NCBI RefSeq assembly: GCF_020010905.1
Contig: NZ_JAGJBY010000002.1
Span: 2,976,001-3,040,000, forward strand
Direction: 5' to 3'
From: Streptomyces acidiscabies
Lineage (GTDB): Bacteria > Actinomycetota > Actinomycetes > Streptomycetales > Streptomycetaceae
DNA length: 64,000 bases
Each line of letters opens with the position of its first letter. Position 1 is the stretch's first letter. Below are positions 1-6,794 of this stretch, piece by piece. Under the pieces are notes generated by a model, which made no database searches, was not told where the DNA came from, and saw only the letters and a program-made list of their open reading frames with translations. The position numbers and the translations under genes are program-made.

Positions 1-104
1 GTCAACAAACGCCGAATGCCACGATAGTTGACATGACGAGTGCGGGGACCGGAGGATCGGGGCGCCGCGAGACGGCCGCATCAGGCAAGAGGGGTGACCT
101 CCCG

Positions 105-776
105 ATGGCATACAGGGCAGGTGGGCAGCGGCCTGTGCCGCCGTCCCGCCCCGAGGGGCCCGAGGCCCACGCGTACCTCCAGGACTACGCCGCGCTGCTG
201 GACGCGGTCTCCTTCCCGTCCGTCGTGCTCGACCAGCGCTGGGGCGCGGTCATCGCGAACACCGCTTTCCGGACACTTTTCCGGGAGGTCGGCCCGCATC
301 CCACGGCCATGCCCGACGACAACTTCCTGCGCTTCGTCCTCTTCCACCCCGACGCCTCGCTCGTCCTCGGCGACCACGAGTCGCGCTGGTGCCTGCCGAT
401 GCTCGCGCAGTTCGCCGCGGCCCTGGAACGGGACGGCGACGACCGCGAACTCCAGGCCGTACGGCGGGAGATCGCGCAGGACCCGATCATGGAGGCCGCC
501 TACCGGCACGGCCTGCCGCGCTGGATCCGCGAGGTCGGCCCCGCCGCCACGGCCCTCGACGGCGCGGTCCGCCCCCTCCTGCACCCCGACCCGCGCTGGG
601 GCGCCACCGACTGCCGCGTCGTCACCGAGGTGACCAAGGCCCTTCAGGACATGGGGTGTACGAGGCTGACGCTGGTCCTGCGGGAGCCTCGGAGGGCGCC
701 GCACGGGGGGCGCCGGGGTGGGGCGCGGGCTGCGCGCAGGGGGGCGAGTCACCTGACGGTGGTGCCGGAAGTCTGA
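105..776 (+). CDS. Stand-alone MmyB-like ligand-binding domain protein (no HTH)
   Basis: The 223-aa product matches the C-terminal ligand-binding (PAS-like) half of MmyB/XRE regulators. It has FPSVVLDQRWGAVIANTAF near the N-terminus, then the NFLRFVLFHPDA block, a helical middle and a C-terminal strand pair ending TRLTLVLREP. Family members usually carry an N-terminal Cro/CI-type helix-turn-helix; none is visible here, so DNA binding must come from a partner or be lost. I prefer the ATG at 105, which follows an AGAGGGGTGA-like Shine-Dalgarno; an in-frame ATG at 33 would add 24 low-complexity residues. The last 30 residues are Arg/Gly-rich. It is convergent with, and only a few bases from, the Rieske operon. 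Ligand and target are unknown. Confidence 0.7.
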   Translation: MAYRAGGQRPVPPSRPEGPEAHAYLQDYAALLDAVSFPSVVLDQRWGAVIANTAFRTLFREVGPHPTAMPDDNFLRFVLFHPDASLVLGDHESRWCLPMLAQFAAALERDGDDRELQAVRREIAQDPIMEAAYRHGLPRWIREVGPAATALDGAVRPLLHPDPRWGATDCRVVTEVTKALQDMGCTRLTLVLREPRRAPHGGRRGGARAARRGASHLTVVPEV

Positions 777-779
777 GTT

Positions 780-1721
780 TCAGAGATCCAGTACCAGCCG
801 GTCGCCCTTGCACCTCGACACGCAGATCATCATCGTCTCTCCGGCTTCCTGTTCCTCCGCCGTCAGCACCGAGTCCCGGTGGTCCACCGCCCCTTCGAGG
901 ACGTCGGTCTCGCAGGTGCCGCACGTCCCCTCCGTGCACGAGTACAGGACCTCGACCCCGGCCGCCCGCACCGCGTCGAGCACCGAGACGTCCGCCCCGA
1001 CCGTGACCGTACGGCCGCTGCGCTCCAGGACGACCTCAAACTCGCTATTGATGGCGCCTAGTTGGGGGGTGCGCGGCTGGAACCGCTCGACGTGCAGCGC
1101 TCCCGACGGGCACCGGCTCTCCACCGCGTCGAGCAACGGCCCTGGCCCGCAGCAGTAGACGAGGGTGTCGCCGGGCAACTCGTCCAGCACCGGCCCGAGT
1201 TCGAGCAGCGCCCCGGTCTCGTCCTGCGGCGCGACGGTCACCCGGTCGCCGTAGCGCAGGAGTTGGTCCGTGAACGCCATCGACCGCCGCGAACGGCCGC
1301 CGTACAACAGGGTCCACTCAGCGCCGGACGCCTCGGCGGCGGCGAGCATCGGCAGCAGCGGGGTGATGCCGATGCCCCCGGCGACGAAGCGGTAGCGGGG
1401 TGCGGGCAGGAGGGGGAAGTTGTTGCGGGGGCCGCGTATCCCGACTTTGTCGCCGGGCGCCAACTCGCCGTGCACATAAGCCGATCCGCCTCTGCCGTCC
1501 ACCTCCCTCAGCACCGCGATCCGCCACTCGTGCCGGTCCGCCGGGTCGCCGCACAGCGAGTACTGCCGCTCCAGGCCGGGCGCGAGGAGGAGGTCGACGT
1601 GGGCGCCGGGCTCCCAGGCGGGCAGGGGGTCGCCTAGCGGGTGGCGCAGGGACAGCAGGCGTACACCCTCGGCCGGGGTGGCGATCTGATGGACGGTCAG
1701 CTCACCGTCGTACGCGGTCAC
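780..1721 (-). CDS. VanB-type ferredoxin reductase (FMN/NAD + plant-type [2Fe-2S])
   Basis: A 313-aa PDR/VanB-family oxidoreductase passes electrons from NAD(P)H through a flavin to a C-terminal [2Fe-2S] centre and on to a Rieske oxygenase. Visible motifs in order are ERQYSLCGDP (flavin-binding RxYS), GGIGITPLLPML (nicotinamide binding), CCGPGP, and the C-terminal cluster CTEGTCGTC with a fourth Cys about 29 residues on (MMICVSRC). The GTG at 1721 is chosen because it overlaps the stop of the upstream 52-codon gene as GTGA, giving translational coupling, and the protein then begins MTAYDGELTVHQI. The Rieske oxygenase two genes upstream is the obvious partner. The substrate is unknown; vanillate-type O-demethylation is only one possibility. 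Confidence 0.9.
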   Translation of the reverse strand: MTAYDGELTVHQIATPAEGVRLLSLRHPLGDPLPAWEPGAHVDLLLAPGLERQYSLCGDPADRHEWRIAVLREVDGRGGSAYVHGELAPGDKVGIRGPRNNFPLLPAPRYRFVAGGIGITPLLPMLAAAEASGAEWTLLYGGRSRRSMAFTDQLLRYGDRVTVAPQDETGALLELGPVLDELPGDTLVYCCGPGPLLDAVESRCPSGALHVERFQPRTPQLGAINSEFEVVLERSGRTVTVGADVSVLDAVRAAGVEVLYSCTEGTCGTCETDVLEGAVDHRDSVLTAEEQEAGETMMICVSRCKGDRLVLDL

Positions 1722-1876
1722 TTGGCGCCCTCCGTCTCGTGGCCGCGCGGGTGCGCCAGCATCCACTCCCACATCTCCACCGGGTCCTGCGCGGTGTGTT
1801 CGCGTCCGCAGTGGCAGGTGCCGTGCAGGACGTCGGTGCCCGGGAGCCAGGCGACGCGGTAGACCTCGCCGGTCAC
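1718..1876 (-). CDS. 52-aa CHC-motif protein between Rieske oxygenase and reductase
   Basis: A 52-codon gene reads VTGEVYRVAWLPGTDVLHG, then TCHCGREHTAQDPVEMWEWM and HPRGHETEGAK. It starts with GTG inside the stop of the Rieske gene (GTGA) and ends inside the start of the reductase (GTGA), so it is coupled at both ends. The Cys-His-Cys...His cluster could bind a metal, and the WEWML segment is amphipathic. It is easily missed because a longer meaningless frame runs through it. I do not recognise the family. Its position suggests an accessory factor or small subunit for the oxygenase, but that is inferred from context alone. Confidence 0.65.
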   Translation of the reverse strand: MTGEVYRVAWLPGTDVLHGTCHCGREHTAQDPVEMWEWMLAHPRGHETEGAK

Positions 1877-2937
1877 AGGGCCCGCTCCACGGGCTTGGCG
1901 CCCTCCTCGACCAGACGCGCGAGGATACGGCGCGCGGCGAGGCCGCCGGTGTCGATGTTGATGCTCAGCTCCTGGTAGCCGTCGCGCTCCGAACCCAGCG
2001 TCCGCTGAAGGAGGTTGAGGGCGTCGACGTCCTGCATGACGACCGTGTGGTTGTTGCCGCGCAGGAACTCCGTGACCTCCTCGTCGTCCGTCGCCCAGTC
2101 CCGCGACACCATCCAGAAGTCGTACACCTTCCCGTCGCCGGACGGGGTGATCGCGTACGTGATCTCCGTGTGGAAGCCGTGCGGATCGCTGCCGTCCGCC
2201 TCGGGCGCCACCCCGACCGGGGCGATGCGGCTGTGCAGCAGGTACAGGCACGGCGCGTGGTACTCGATGTCCTGCCAGCGCGTGATGCGGCCCTCGATGC
2301 CGGTCGAACGGGCGTAGAACGGGGGGCACTCGGCGTCGTCCATGTGCCGGCTGACCCGGACGATCCCGGCGCCCTCGTCGACCTCCGTGGTGATCGGCGT
2401 CTCCGCGACCTCGGGGGTGCCGATGTAGCCGCCGTGCAGATACGTCTCGTGCGAGAGGTCGAGGAGGTTGTCGACCAGCAGGCCGTAGTCGGCGTCTATC
2501 GGCTCCATGCCGCGTACGGTCGTCCAGCCGGGGGCGTCGAGGTGGCGGGCGCGCGGGATCGCCGCCGGGTCGGCGAGGGCCGGGTCGCCGATCCAGACCC
2601 AGATCAGGGAGTCCTGTTCGACCACCGGGTACGCGGCGACGCGCGCGGTGCGCGGGACGCGTTTCTGGCCCGGCACGTACACGCACGTACCCGTCGTGTC
2701 GTACGTGAAGCCGTGGTAGCCGCACACGATCCGGTCGCCGTCGAGGCCGCTCGCCGAGAGCGGGTAACGCCGGTGCACACAGCGGTCGTGCAGCGCGACC
2801 GGGGTGCCGTCGGCCTCCGTGCGGTACACGACGATCGGCTCGCCCAGGACGGTGCGGCCGAGCAGCTCGCGGCCCACCTCGTGGCTGTAGGCCATGACGT
2901 ACCACTGGTTCCTGGCGAAGGCGGTGATGTGCGGCAT
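1873..2937 (-). CDS. Rieske non-heme iron oxygenase, alpha subunit (VanA-like)
   Basis: The 354-aa oxygenase component of a two-component aromatic-ring or O-demethylating system. The N-terminal Rieske domain shows CVHRR...CGYHGFTYD (C-x-H, then C-x2-H, binding [2Fe-2S]). The catalytic domain has DNLLDLSHETYLHGG, the usual two-His part of the mononuclear iron site. Length fits vanillate monooxygenase-like proteins. The ATG at 2937 (MPHITAFARNQWYVMAY) is preferred over an in-frame ATG 30 nt upstream, because family members begin here and GAGAGACGGGA precedes it. It heads the operon with the CHC protein and the reductase. Inverted repeats upstream (3001-3017, 3054-3069) could be operators. The aromatic substrate cannot be read from sequence. 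Confidence 0.88.
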   Translation of the reverse strand: MPHITAFARNQWYVMAYSHEVGRELLGRTVLGEPIVVYRTEADGTPVALHDRCVHRRYPLSASGLDGDRIVCGYHGFTYDTTGTCVYVPGQKRVPRTARVAAYPVVEQDSLIWVWIGDPALADPAAIPRARHLDAPGWTTVRGMEPIDADYGLLVDNLLDLSHETYLHGGYIGTPEVAETPITTEVDEGAGIVRVSRHMDDAECPPFYARSTGIEGRITRWQDIEYHAPCLYLLHSRIAPVGVAPEADGSDPHGFHTEITYAITPSGDGKVYDFWMVSRDWATDDEEVTEFLRGNNHTVVMQDVDALNLLQRTLGSERDGYQELSINIDTGGLAARRILARLVEEGAKPVERAL

Positions 2938-3000
2938 GGGGTTCCCGTCTCTCGGTCCTGGCGCCATCGTCTTGAGGTGCGCGGGGGTGTTGCAACGGGA

Positions 3001-3017
3001 CTTCCGCCTGGCGGAAG
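3001..3017. promoter_or_regulatory. Palindrome CTTCCGCC-T-GGCGGAAG, candidate operator
   Basis: Perfect 8-bp arms with a single central base lie 64 nt upstream of the Rieske ATG. The geometry is operator-like rather than terminator-like: it is short, has no loop and no T-tract. The regulator is unknown. Confidence 0.4.
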
Positions 3018-3053
3018 GATCGCTGGTGCGGGGCGTGTGCGGGGCGTTGAGGA

Positions 3054-3069
3054 TTTCGGTTGGCCGAAA
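3054..3069. promoter_or_regulatory. Inverted repeat TTTCGG-TTGG-CCGAAA, candidate operator
   Basis: Perfect 6-bp arms with a 4-nt centre lie in the divergent region upstream of the Rieske operon. The right half (TGGCCGAAAA) recurs about 110 bp further on, near the DUF5132 gene, so one regulator may control both sides. This is inference. Confidence 0.35.
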
Positions 3070-3332
3070 AGGGCGGACGCGATCTGTTAATTCATGGGGA
3101 GAGGTCGGGGGAGAGGGTGCCTGTTTCGGGAAGTGTGAGCGGTCGGTGTGCGGTGATCACTTATTCGGGGGCTGGCCGAAAATACCGGCGGCGTGACACG
3201 TTCGGGTGAAGGTGTGCGAAGGGGCCGGGGGCCATACGGAGTACCTCGGATAGGCTTCTTCCGTCGCCATTCTTTTTGCGGCAGTCGCCGCCACATTCCA
3301 CGATCACCCACCCCGGAAAGGGAAACCGAGTC

Positions 3333-3665
3333 ATGCCTCCCGTAGTTCCCCCGTTTCTGATCGGTCTCATCGCCGCGCCTTTGGCCAAGCGCATCGTCGC
3401 GCCTTTGATGAAAGGGCTCGTGAAGACCTCGGTCGGGCTCGTCATGGAGGTGAAGCGCGCCGCCCACGAGGCGACCGAGGGGCTCCACGACCTCGCGGCC
3501 GAGGTGACCGCCGAGGTGATGGCCGCCCAGCTCGCGACCGGCGGGGCACCGGCCGCCGCCTCCGTGCCGACCGCCGCCGCGGCCCCGGTCGCGGCCGACA
3601 CGGGCGCCGCGAAGACGGCTCCCCCCAAGGCGCGGCCCGCCGGCGGGGCCGGCAAGACGCACTGA
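3333..3665 (+). CDS. DUF5132-family small protein
   Basis: A 110-aa protein starting MPPVVPPFLIGLIAAPLAKR, a short hydrophobic N-terminal segment typical of the actinobacterial DUF5132 family. It is followed by an amphipathic helical stretch (VKTSVGLVMEVKRAAHEATE) and an Ala/Pro-rich tail ending KTH. The ATG at 3333 is preceded by GGAAAGGGAAA. An upstream in-frame ATG at 3276 would add residues unlike the family. Function is not known. It sits 76 bp ahead of the HMA-like ABC exporter on the same strand, so the two may be cotranscribed. Weak membrane association is likely from the hydrophobic start. Confidence 0.7.
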   Translation: MPPVVPPFLIGLIAAPLAKRIVAPLMKGLVKTSVGLVMEVKRAAHEATEGLHDLAAEVTAEVMAAQLATGGAPAAASVPTAAAAPVAADTGAAKTAPPKARPAGGAGKTH

Positions 3666-3741
3666 GAACACGCGCCCGGAATTCGTCACACGACAGCCGC
3701 CCAGCACGCGGTGTCGCAGAGAGCATGGGAACCAGCTGGAC

Positions 3742-6171
3742 ATGGCACTACTGGTGGGGGCGGCGGCCGTCGGACGGCCGATCCGGAGCGACGTGAGAAT
3801 GCGCTCGAACGTGCCGGGGCGGCAGCGGTGGAGTGTTCCACAGGCGGTCGGCCGGCCGCAGTTAGCGGATTCCCTGGCGGATACGCTGCGGAGGGTCCGG
3901 GGAATCAAATCGGTGCGCGTGAATTCCGTGACCGGGAGCGTTCTCGTGCTGCATGGCGCGGGGCTCACGAGTGCGGATGTCGGGGAGCTGTTGCGGCGAG
4001 TTCTCGGGCGGTTATCCGGGGCTTCCGCAGTGGAAATCGGTGCGCGTACGGAGAATGCGGCGCCCGAGCCCGAGCCCGCGACGAAGGCCGTTGAGCCCGG
4101 CACCCTTCGCGCCGCCCTCGCCGTCACCGGGGGCGTCGTGGGGGCTGCCGGGCTCGCGCTCGGGGGCGGGAAGGTGCTGCGCAGGCCGCTGGTCGCGTTG
4201 GGGGCGGTCGCCGGGGCGACGGCTGTCGTGGTGCGGCGGGCCATGGCTCGGGCGGGGGTGGTGGGGGACGGGGTTCCGGTAGGGGATGCGGGTGCCGTTG
4301 GAGGTGCTGCGGCGGGGGTGGTCGGGGGCGCTGCGGCAGGTGCGGTGGCAGGGGGCGCAGGTGTGGTCGGGGGTGCTGAGGGCCTCGCTGGCGCTGAGGG
4401 TCGGCGTTCCTCTCTCCGCGCGCTTCTCGATCTCGTCGGCCCTCACCGGTCCCGGCTCGGGCTCGCCACGGGGCTCTCCGCCGTCTGTCAACTCGCCGAG
4501 GTCGCCTGCGGGTTGTTCCTCGGGTGGGTCGCGCTGGTCCTGATCAAGGGGTCCTGCCCACCGCTCCTCGCCCTCGGAATCACCGGCGCCGCCGCCCAGT
4601 TGTGGTTCCTCGCCGGCGCCGCGGCCCTCGCCTGCGCCGCCGTCGCCGTCCTGTCGTACGCCGCGAACACCCAGTGGCGCGGGCTCGGCCAGGACGTCCA
4701 GCAGGACTGGCGGGACTCCACCTACGCCCACGTACAGCGCCTGGAACTGGGCCAGTTGGAGGGCGAGCGCACCACCCGGATCGCCGGGGTCCTCACCGAC
4801 GAGGTCGCCCAGCTCGGCGGGTTCTTCGCGACCTGCGCCAACGACGTCGTCCAACTCGGCACGAGTTTCCTCGTGTTGGTGCCCGCGTTCCTCGTCTTCG
4901 CCCCGCAGATCGCGTGGATCGCGTTCCTGCCGATGCCCGTCGTAGCCTGGCTGTCGTTCCGTCACCAGGACCGGGTGGCCGACGACTACGCCGTCTCCAG
5001 CGAGCACCGGGCCGAACTGCACAGCCAGTTGGTCAACAGCCTTCAGGCGAGCGCCACCGTCAAGAGCTTCTGCACCGAGGAGTACGAGGCCGCCCGCCTC
5101 GACGCGCTCGGCGAGAAGTACCGGCTCGGCAACCGCCGTACCGACCGGCACACCGTCCGCCACGGCGAGACGATCCGCGCCGCCACTACCGCGTCCATGG
5201 TCGGCATGCTCCTCCTCGGCGGCCGGTCCGTCCTCGAAGGAGACCTGCCCTTCGAGGTGTTCAGCCCTCTCATCGGCCTGCCTCAGCAGGTCCTGTTCCG
5301 GCTCACCCGGCTCGGCGCGATCGTCGACCAGTACCAGCGCACCCTCACCGCCTACGACCGCGTCCAGCACTTGCGCGCCTTGCCGACCGAACCCGTCGGC
5401 AAGGAAGAGGAGTTGGACCGTACGACCGTCCAAGGGGCCATCTCCCTCAAGGACGTCACCTTCGCCTACCCCGGACGTCCGCCCGTCCTGGAGAACTTCT
5501 CCCTCGACATCGCACCCGGTGGCGTCACCGGCATCGTCGGCGCCACCGGCTCCGGCAAGACCACCGTCGCCCGGCTCCTCATGCGCTTCCAGGACGCGTC
5601 CGGGGGCCAAGTCCTGCTGGACGGGCGGGACATCCGCGACCTCGACCGCCACGACCTGCGCCGCGCCGTCGGGTTCGTCGCCCAGGACCCCTTCCTCTTC
5701 GACGGCACCGTCGCCGACAACATCCGCTACGGCAGCTTCGACGCGAGCGACGAGGACGTCGAGCGGGCCGCCCGCGCCGCCGAGGCCCACCCCTTCGTCG
5801 ACGCCCTGCCCGACCGCTACGACACGCGCATCGGCGAACGCGGCGCCGCTCTCTCCGGCGGGCAGCGCCAGCGCATCGCCCTCGCCCGCGCGATCCTCAA
5901 GGACTCGCCGGTCGTCATCCTCGACGAGGCGACCTCCGCGGTCGACAACGAGACCGAGGCGGCGATCCAGCGGGCGCTGCGGTCGTTCGCGGAGGGGCGG
6001 ACGCTGATCGTCATCGCGCATCGGCTGTCCACGATCCGGGGGGCCGATCGGATCCATGTCCTCGACAAGGGTGGGGTGGTGGCGGAGGAGGGGACGCATA
6101 CGGAGCTGCTCGGGCGGGGCGGGTTGTATGCGTCGCTGTGGAGCTTGCAGTCGGGGGAACGGGCCGCGTAG
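3742..6171 (+). CDS. ABC exporter (TMD-NBD half transporter) with HMA-like N-terminal domain
   Basis: An 809-aa type IV ABC exporter subunit. Residues ~18-100 resemble the heavy-metal-associated-like HMA_2 domain (RMRSNVPGRQRWSV, LRRVRGIKSVRVNSVTGSVL) but lack a CxxC metal pair. A hydrophobic Gly/Ala/Val-rich linker follows (~105-230), then a six-helix membrane domain (~240-520) and an ATPase domain with Walker A GATGSGKT at 600-607, signature LSGGQ at 704-708 and Walker B VVILDE at 724-729. It should act as a homodimer or pair with another half transporter. Two TTA codons (3862, 4012) lie in the HMA-like part, suggesting bldA control. A GTG at 3793 has a better ribosome site (CCGGAG) and may be the true start. 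Export of the neighbouring NRPS product is possible but unproven. Confidence 0.85.
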   Translation: MALLVGAAAVGRPIRSDVRMRSNVPGRQRWSVPQAVGRPQLADSLADTLRRVRGIKSVRVNSVTGSVLVLHGAGLTSADVGELLRRVLGRLSGASAVEIGARTENAAPEPEPATKAVEPGTLRAALAVTGGVVGAAGLALGGGKVLRRPLVALGAVAGATAVVVRRAMARAGVVGDGVPVGDAGAVGGAAAGVVGGAAAGAVAGGAGVVGGAEGLAGAEGRRSSLRALLDLVGPHRSRLGLATGLSAVCQLAEVACGLFLGWVALVLIKGSCPPLLALGITGAAAQLWFLAGAAALACAAVAVLSYAANTQWRGLGQDVQQDWRDSTYAHVQRLELGQLEGERTTRIAGVLTDEVAQLGGFFATCANDVVQLGTSFLVLVPAFLVFAPQIAWIAFLPMPVVAWLSFRHQDRVADDYAVSSEHRAELHSQLVNSLQASATVKSFCTEEYEAARLDALGEKYRLGNRRTDRHTVRHGETIRAATTASMVGMLLLGGRSVLEGDLPFEVFSPLIGLPQQVLFRLTRLGAIVDQYQRTLTAYDRVQHLRALPTEPVGKEEELDRTTVQGAISLKDVTFAYPGRPPVLENFSLDIAPGGVTGIVGATGSGKTTVARLLMRFQDASGGQVLLDGRDIRDLDRHDLRRAVGFVAQDPFLFDGTVADNIRYGSFDASDEDVERAARAAEAHPFVDALPDRYDTRIGERGAALSGGQRQRIALARAILKDSPVVILDEATSAVDNETEAAIQRALRSFAEGRTLIVIAHRLSTIRGADRIHVLDKGGVVAEEGTHTELLGRGGLYASLWSLQSGERAA

Positions 6172-6581
6172 GCAGGGGGGCGGGGGTTCGGGGGTGCCCG
6201 GGTGTAAGTCCGGGGTGGGGGAGCGGGGTTGGGGGGTGGGGCTGGGGTGGTGGGTGCCGGTGATCTCTGTGAGTGCCGGTGAACTCCGCTGGATGCCCGG
6301 GGGGTTGTCGGCGGGGGCTTGGGCGGCTCGGCGGGCGTGACCGGTGAGAGCGAGCCGGGTGGGGTCGGGTGGGGGCGGCTGAGTCGGGACTCCGGCTCCG
6401 GCTTCCCTGGCCTCCTGCCCCTGGCCTTCTGCCCCCCTGACCACCTGCCCTCTGACCTCGGGTTCCCGGCCCGGCTGTGGTTCCGGACCTGACCCCGACC
6501 CCGGTCCGTCTTCCACGCTTCGACTCCGCGCCGGTCCTGTTCTGGCTTCGCCCTCGGTCCGCCCCGCCTCCAGTCCCTCCC

Positions 6582-6625
6582 CGCCTCCGGTCCCTTCCTG
6601 TCCCGCCTCCGGTCCCTTCCTGTCC
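6582..6625. repeat. Tandem pyrimidine-rich repeat, 22-bp unit, two exact copies
   Basis: Two exact back-to-back copies of a 22-bp unit (core GGTCCCTTCCTGTCC) occur at 6582-6603 and 6604-6625. Degenerate further copies run to about 6680, and a related copy lies just upstream. This may be slippage-generated sequence; no protein-coding role is seen. Confidence 0.7.
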
Positions 6626-6693
6626 CGCCTCGGGTCTCTCCCTGTCTCGTCCTGCCCTGCTTCCGGTCCGTCCCTGTCCCAGGCTCCGGCAGT

Positions 6694-6712
6694 AAACCGG
6701 AGCAACCGGTTT
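6694..6712. promoter_or_regulatory. Inverted repeat AAACCGG-AGCAA-CCGGTTT upstream of the NRPS
   Basis: Perfect 7-bp arms with a 5-nt spacer end 82 nt before the NRPS start codon. It is an operator-like site for an unidentified regulator of the peptide operon. No dedicated pathway regulator is seen in the window. Confidence 0.4.
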
Positions 6713-6794
6713 CACCCACGTTTCTCCCCGCGTAGCCCTCTCTGATCTCCCCGCCCAGTCCCCCTTTCTCCCGCACCACCCCGGAGGTACTCCC

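Larger units (their letters stand above)
2938..3332. other. 395-bp divergent intergenic region, Rieske operon / DUF5132 gene
   Basis: No convincing gene is present. It holds the promoters for the leftward Rieske operon and the rightward DUF5132 gene. It contains two perfect inverted repeats and a repeated TGGCCGAAAA element at 3061-3070 and 3172-3181. The DUF5132 gene has a good ribosome site (GGAAAGGGAAA) about 10 nt before its ATG. Confidence 0.6.
6172..6794. other. 623-bp intergenic region upstream of the NRPS operon
   Basis: No gene is supported. The first 100 bases are G-run-rich on the + strand. From about 6400 to 6680 the + strand is strongly pyrimidine-rich with short imperfect repeats. 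The last 110 bases hold an inverted repeat (6694-6712) and the NRPS ribosome site GGAGG at 6783-6787. The NRPS promoter must lie here unless transcription continues from the ABC gene. Confidence 0.6.

Noticed and set aside
6175..6270. G-run cluster after the ABC gene as a G-quadruplex or riboswitch
   Set aside because: G-runs are irregular and common in such high-GC intergenic DNA; no conserved aptamer pattern could be recognised.
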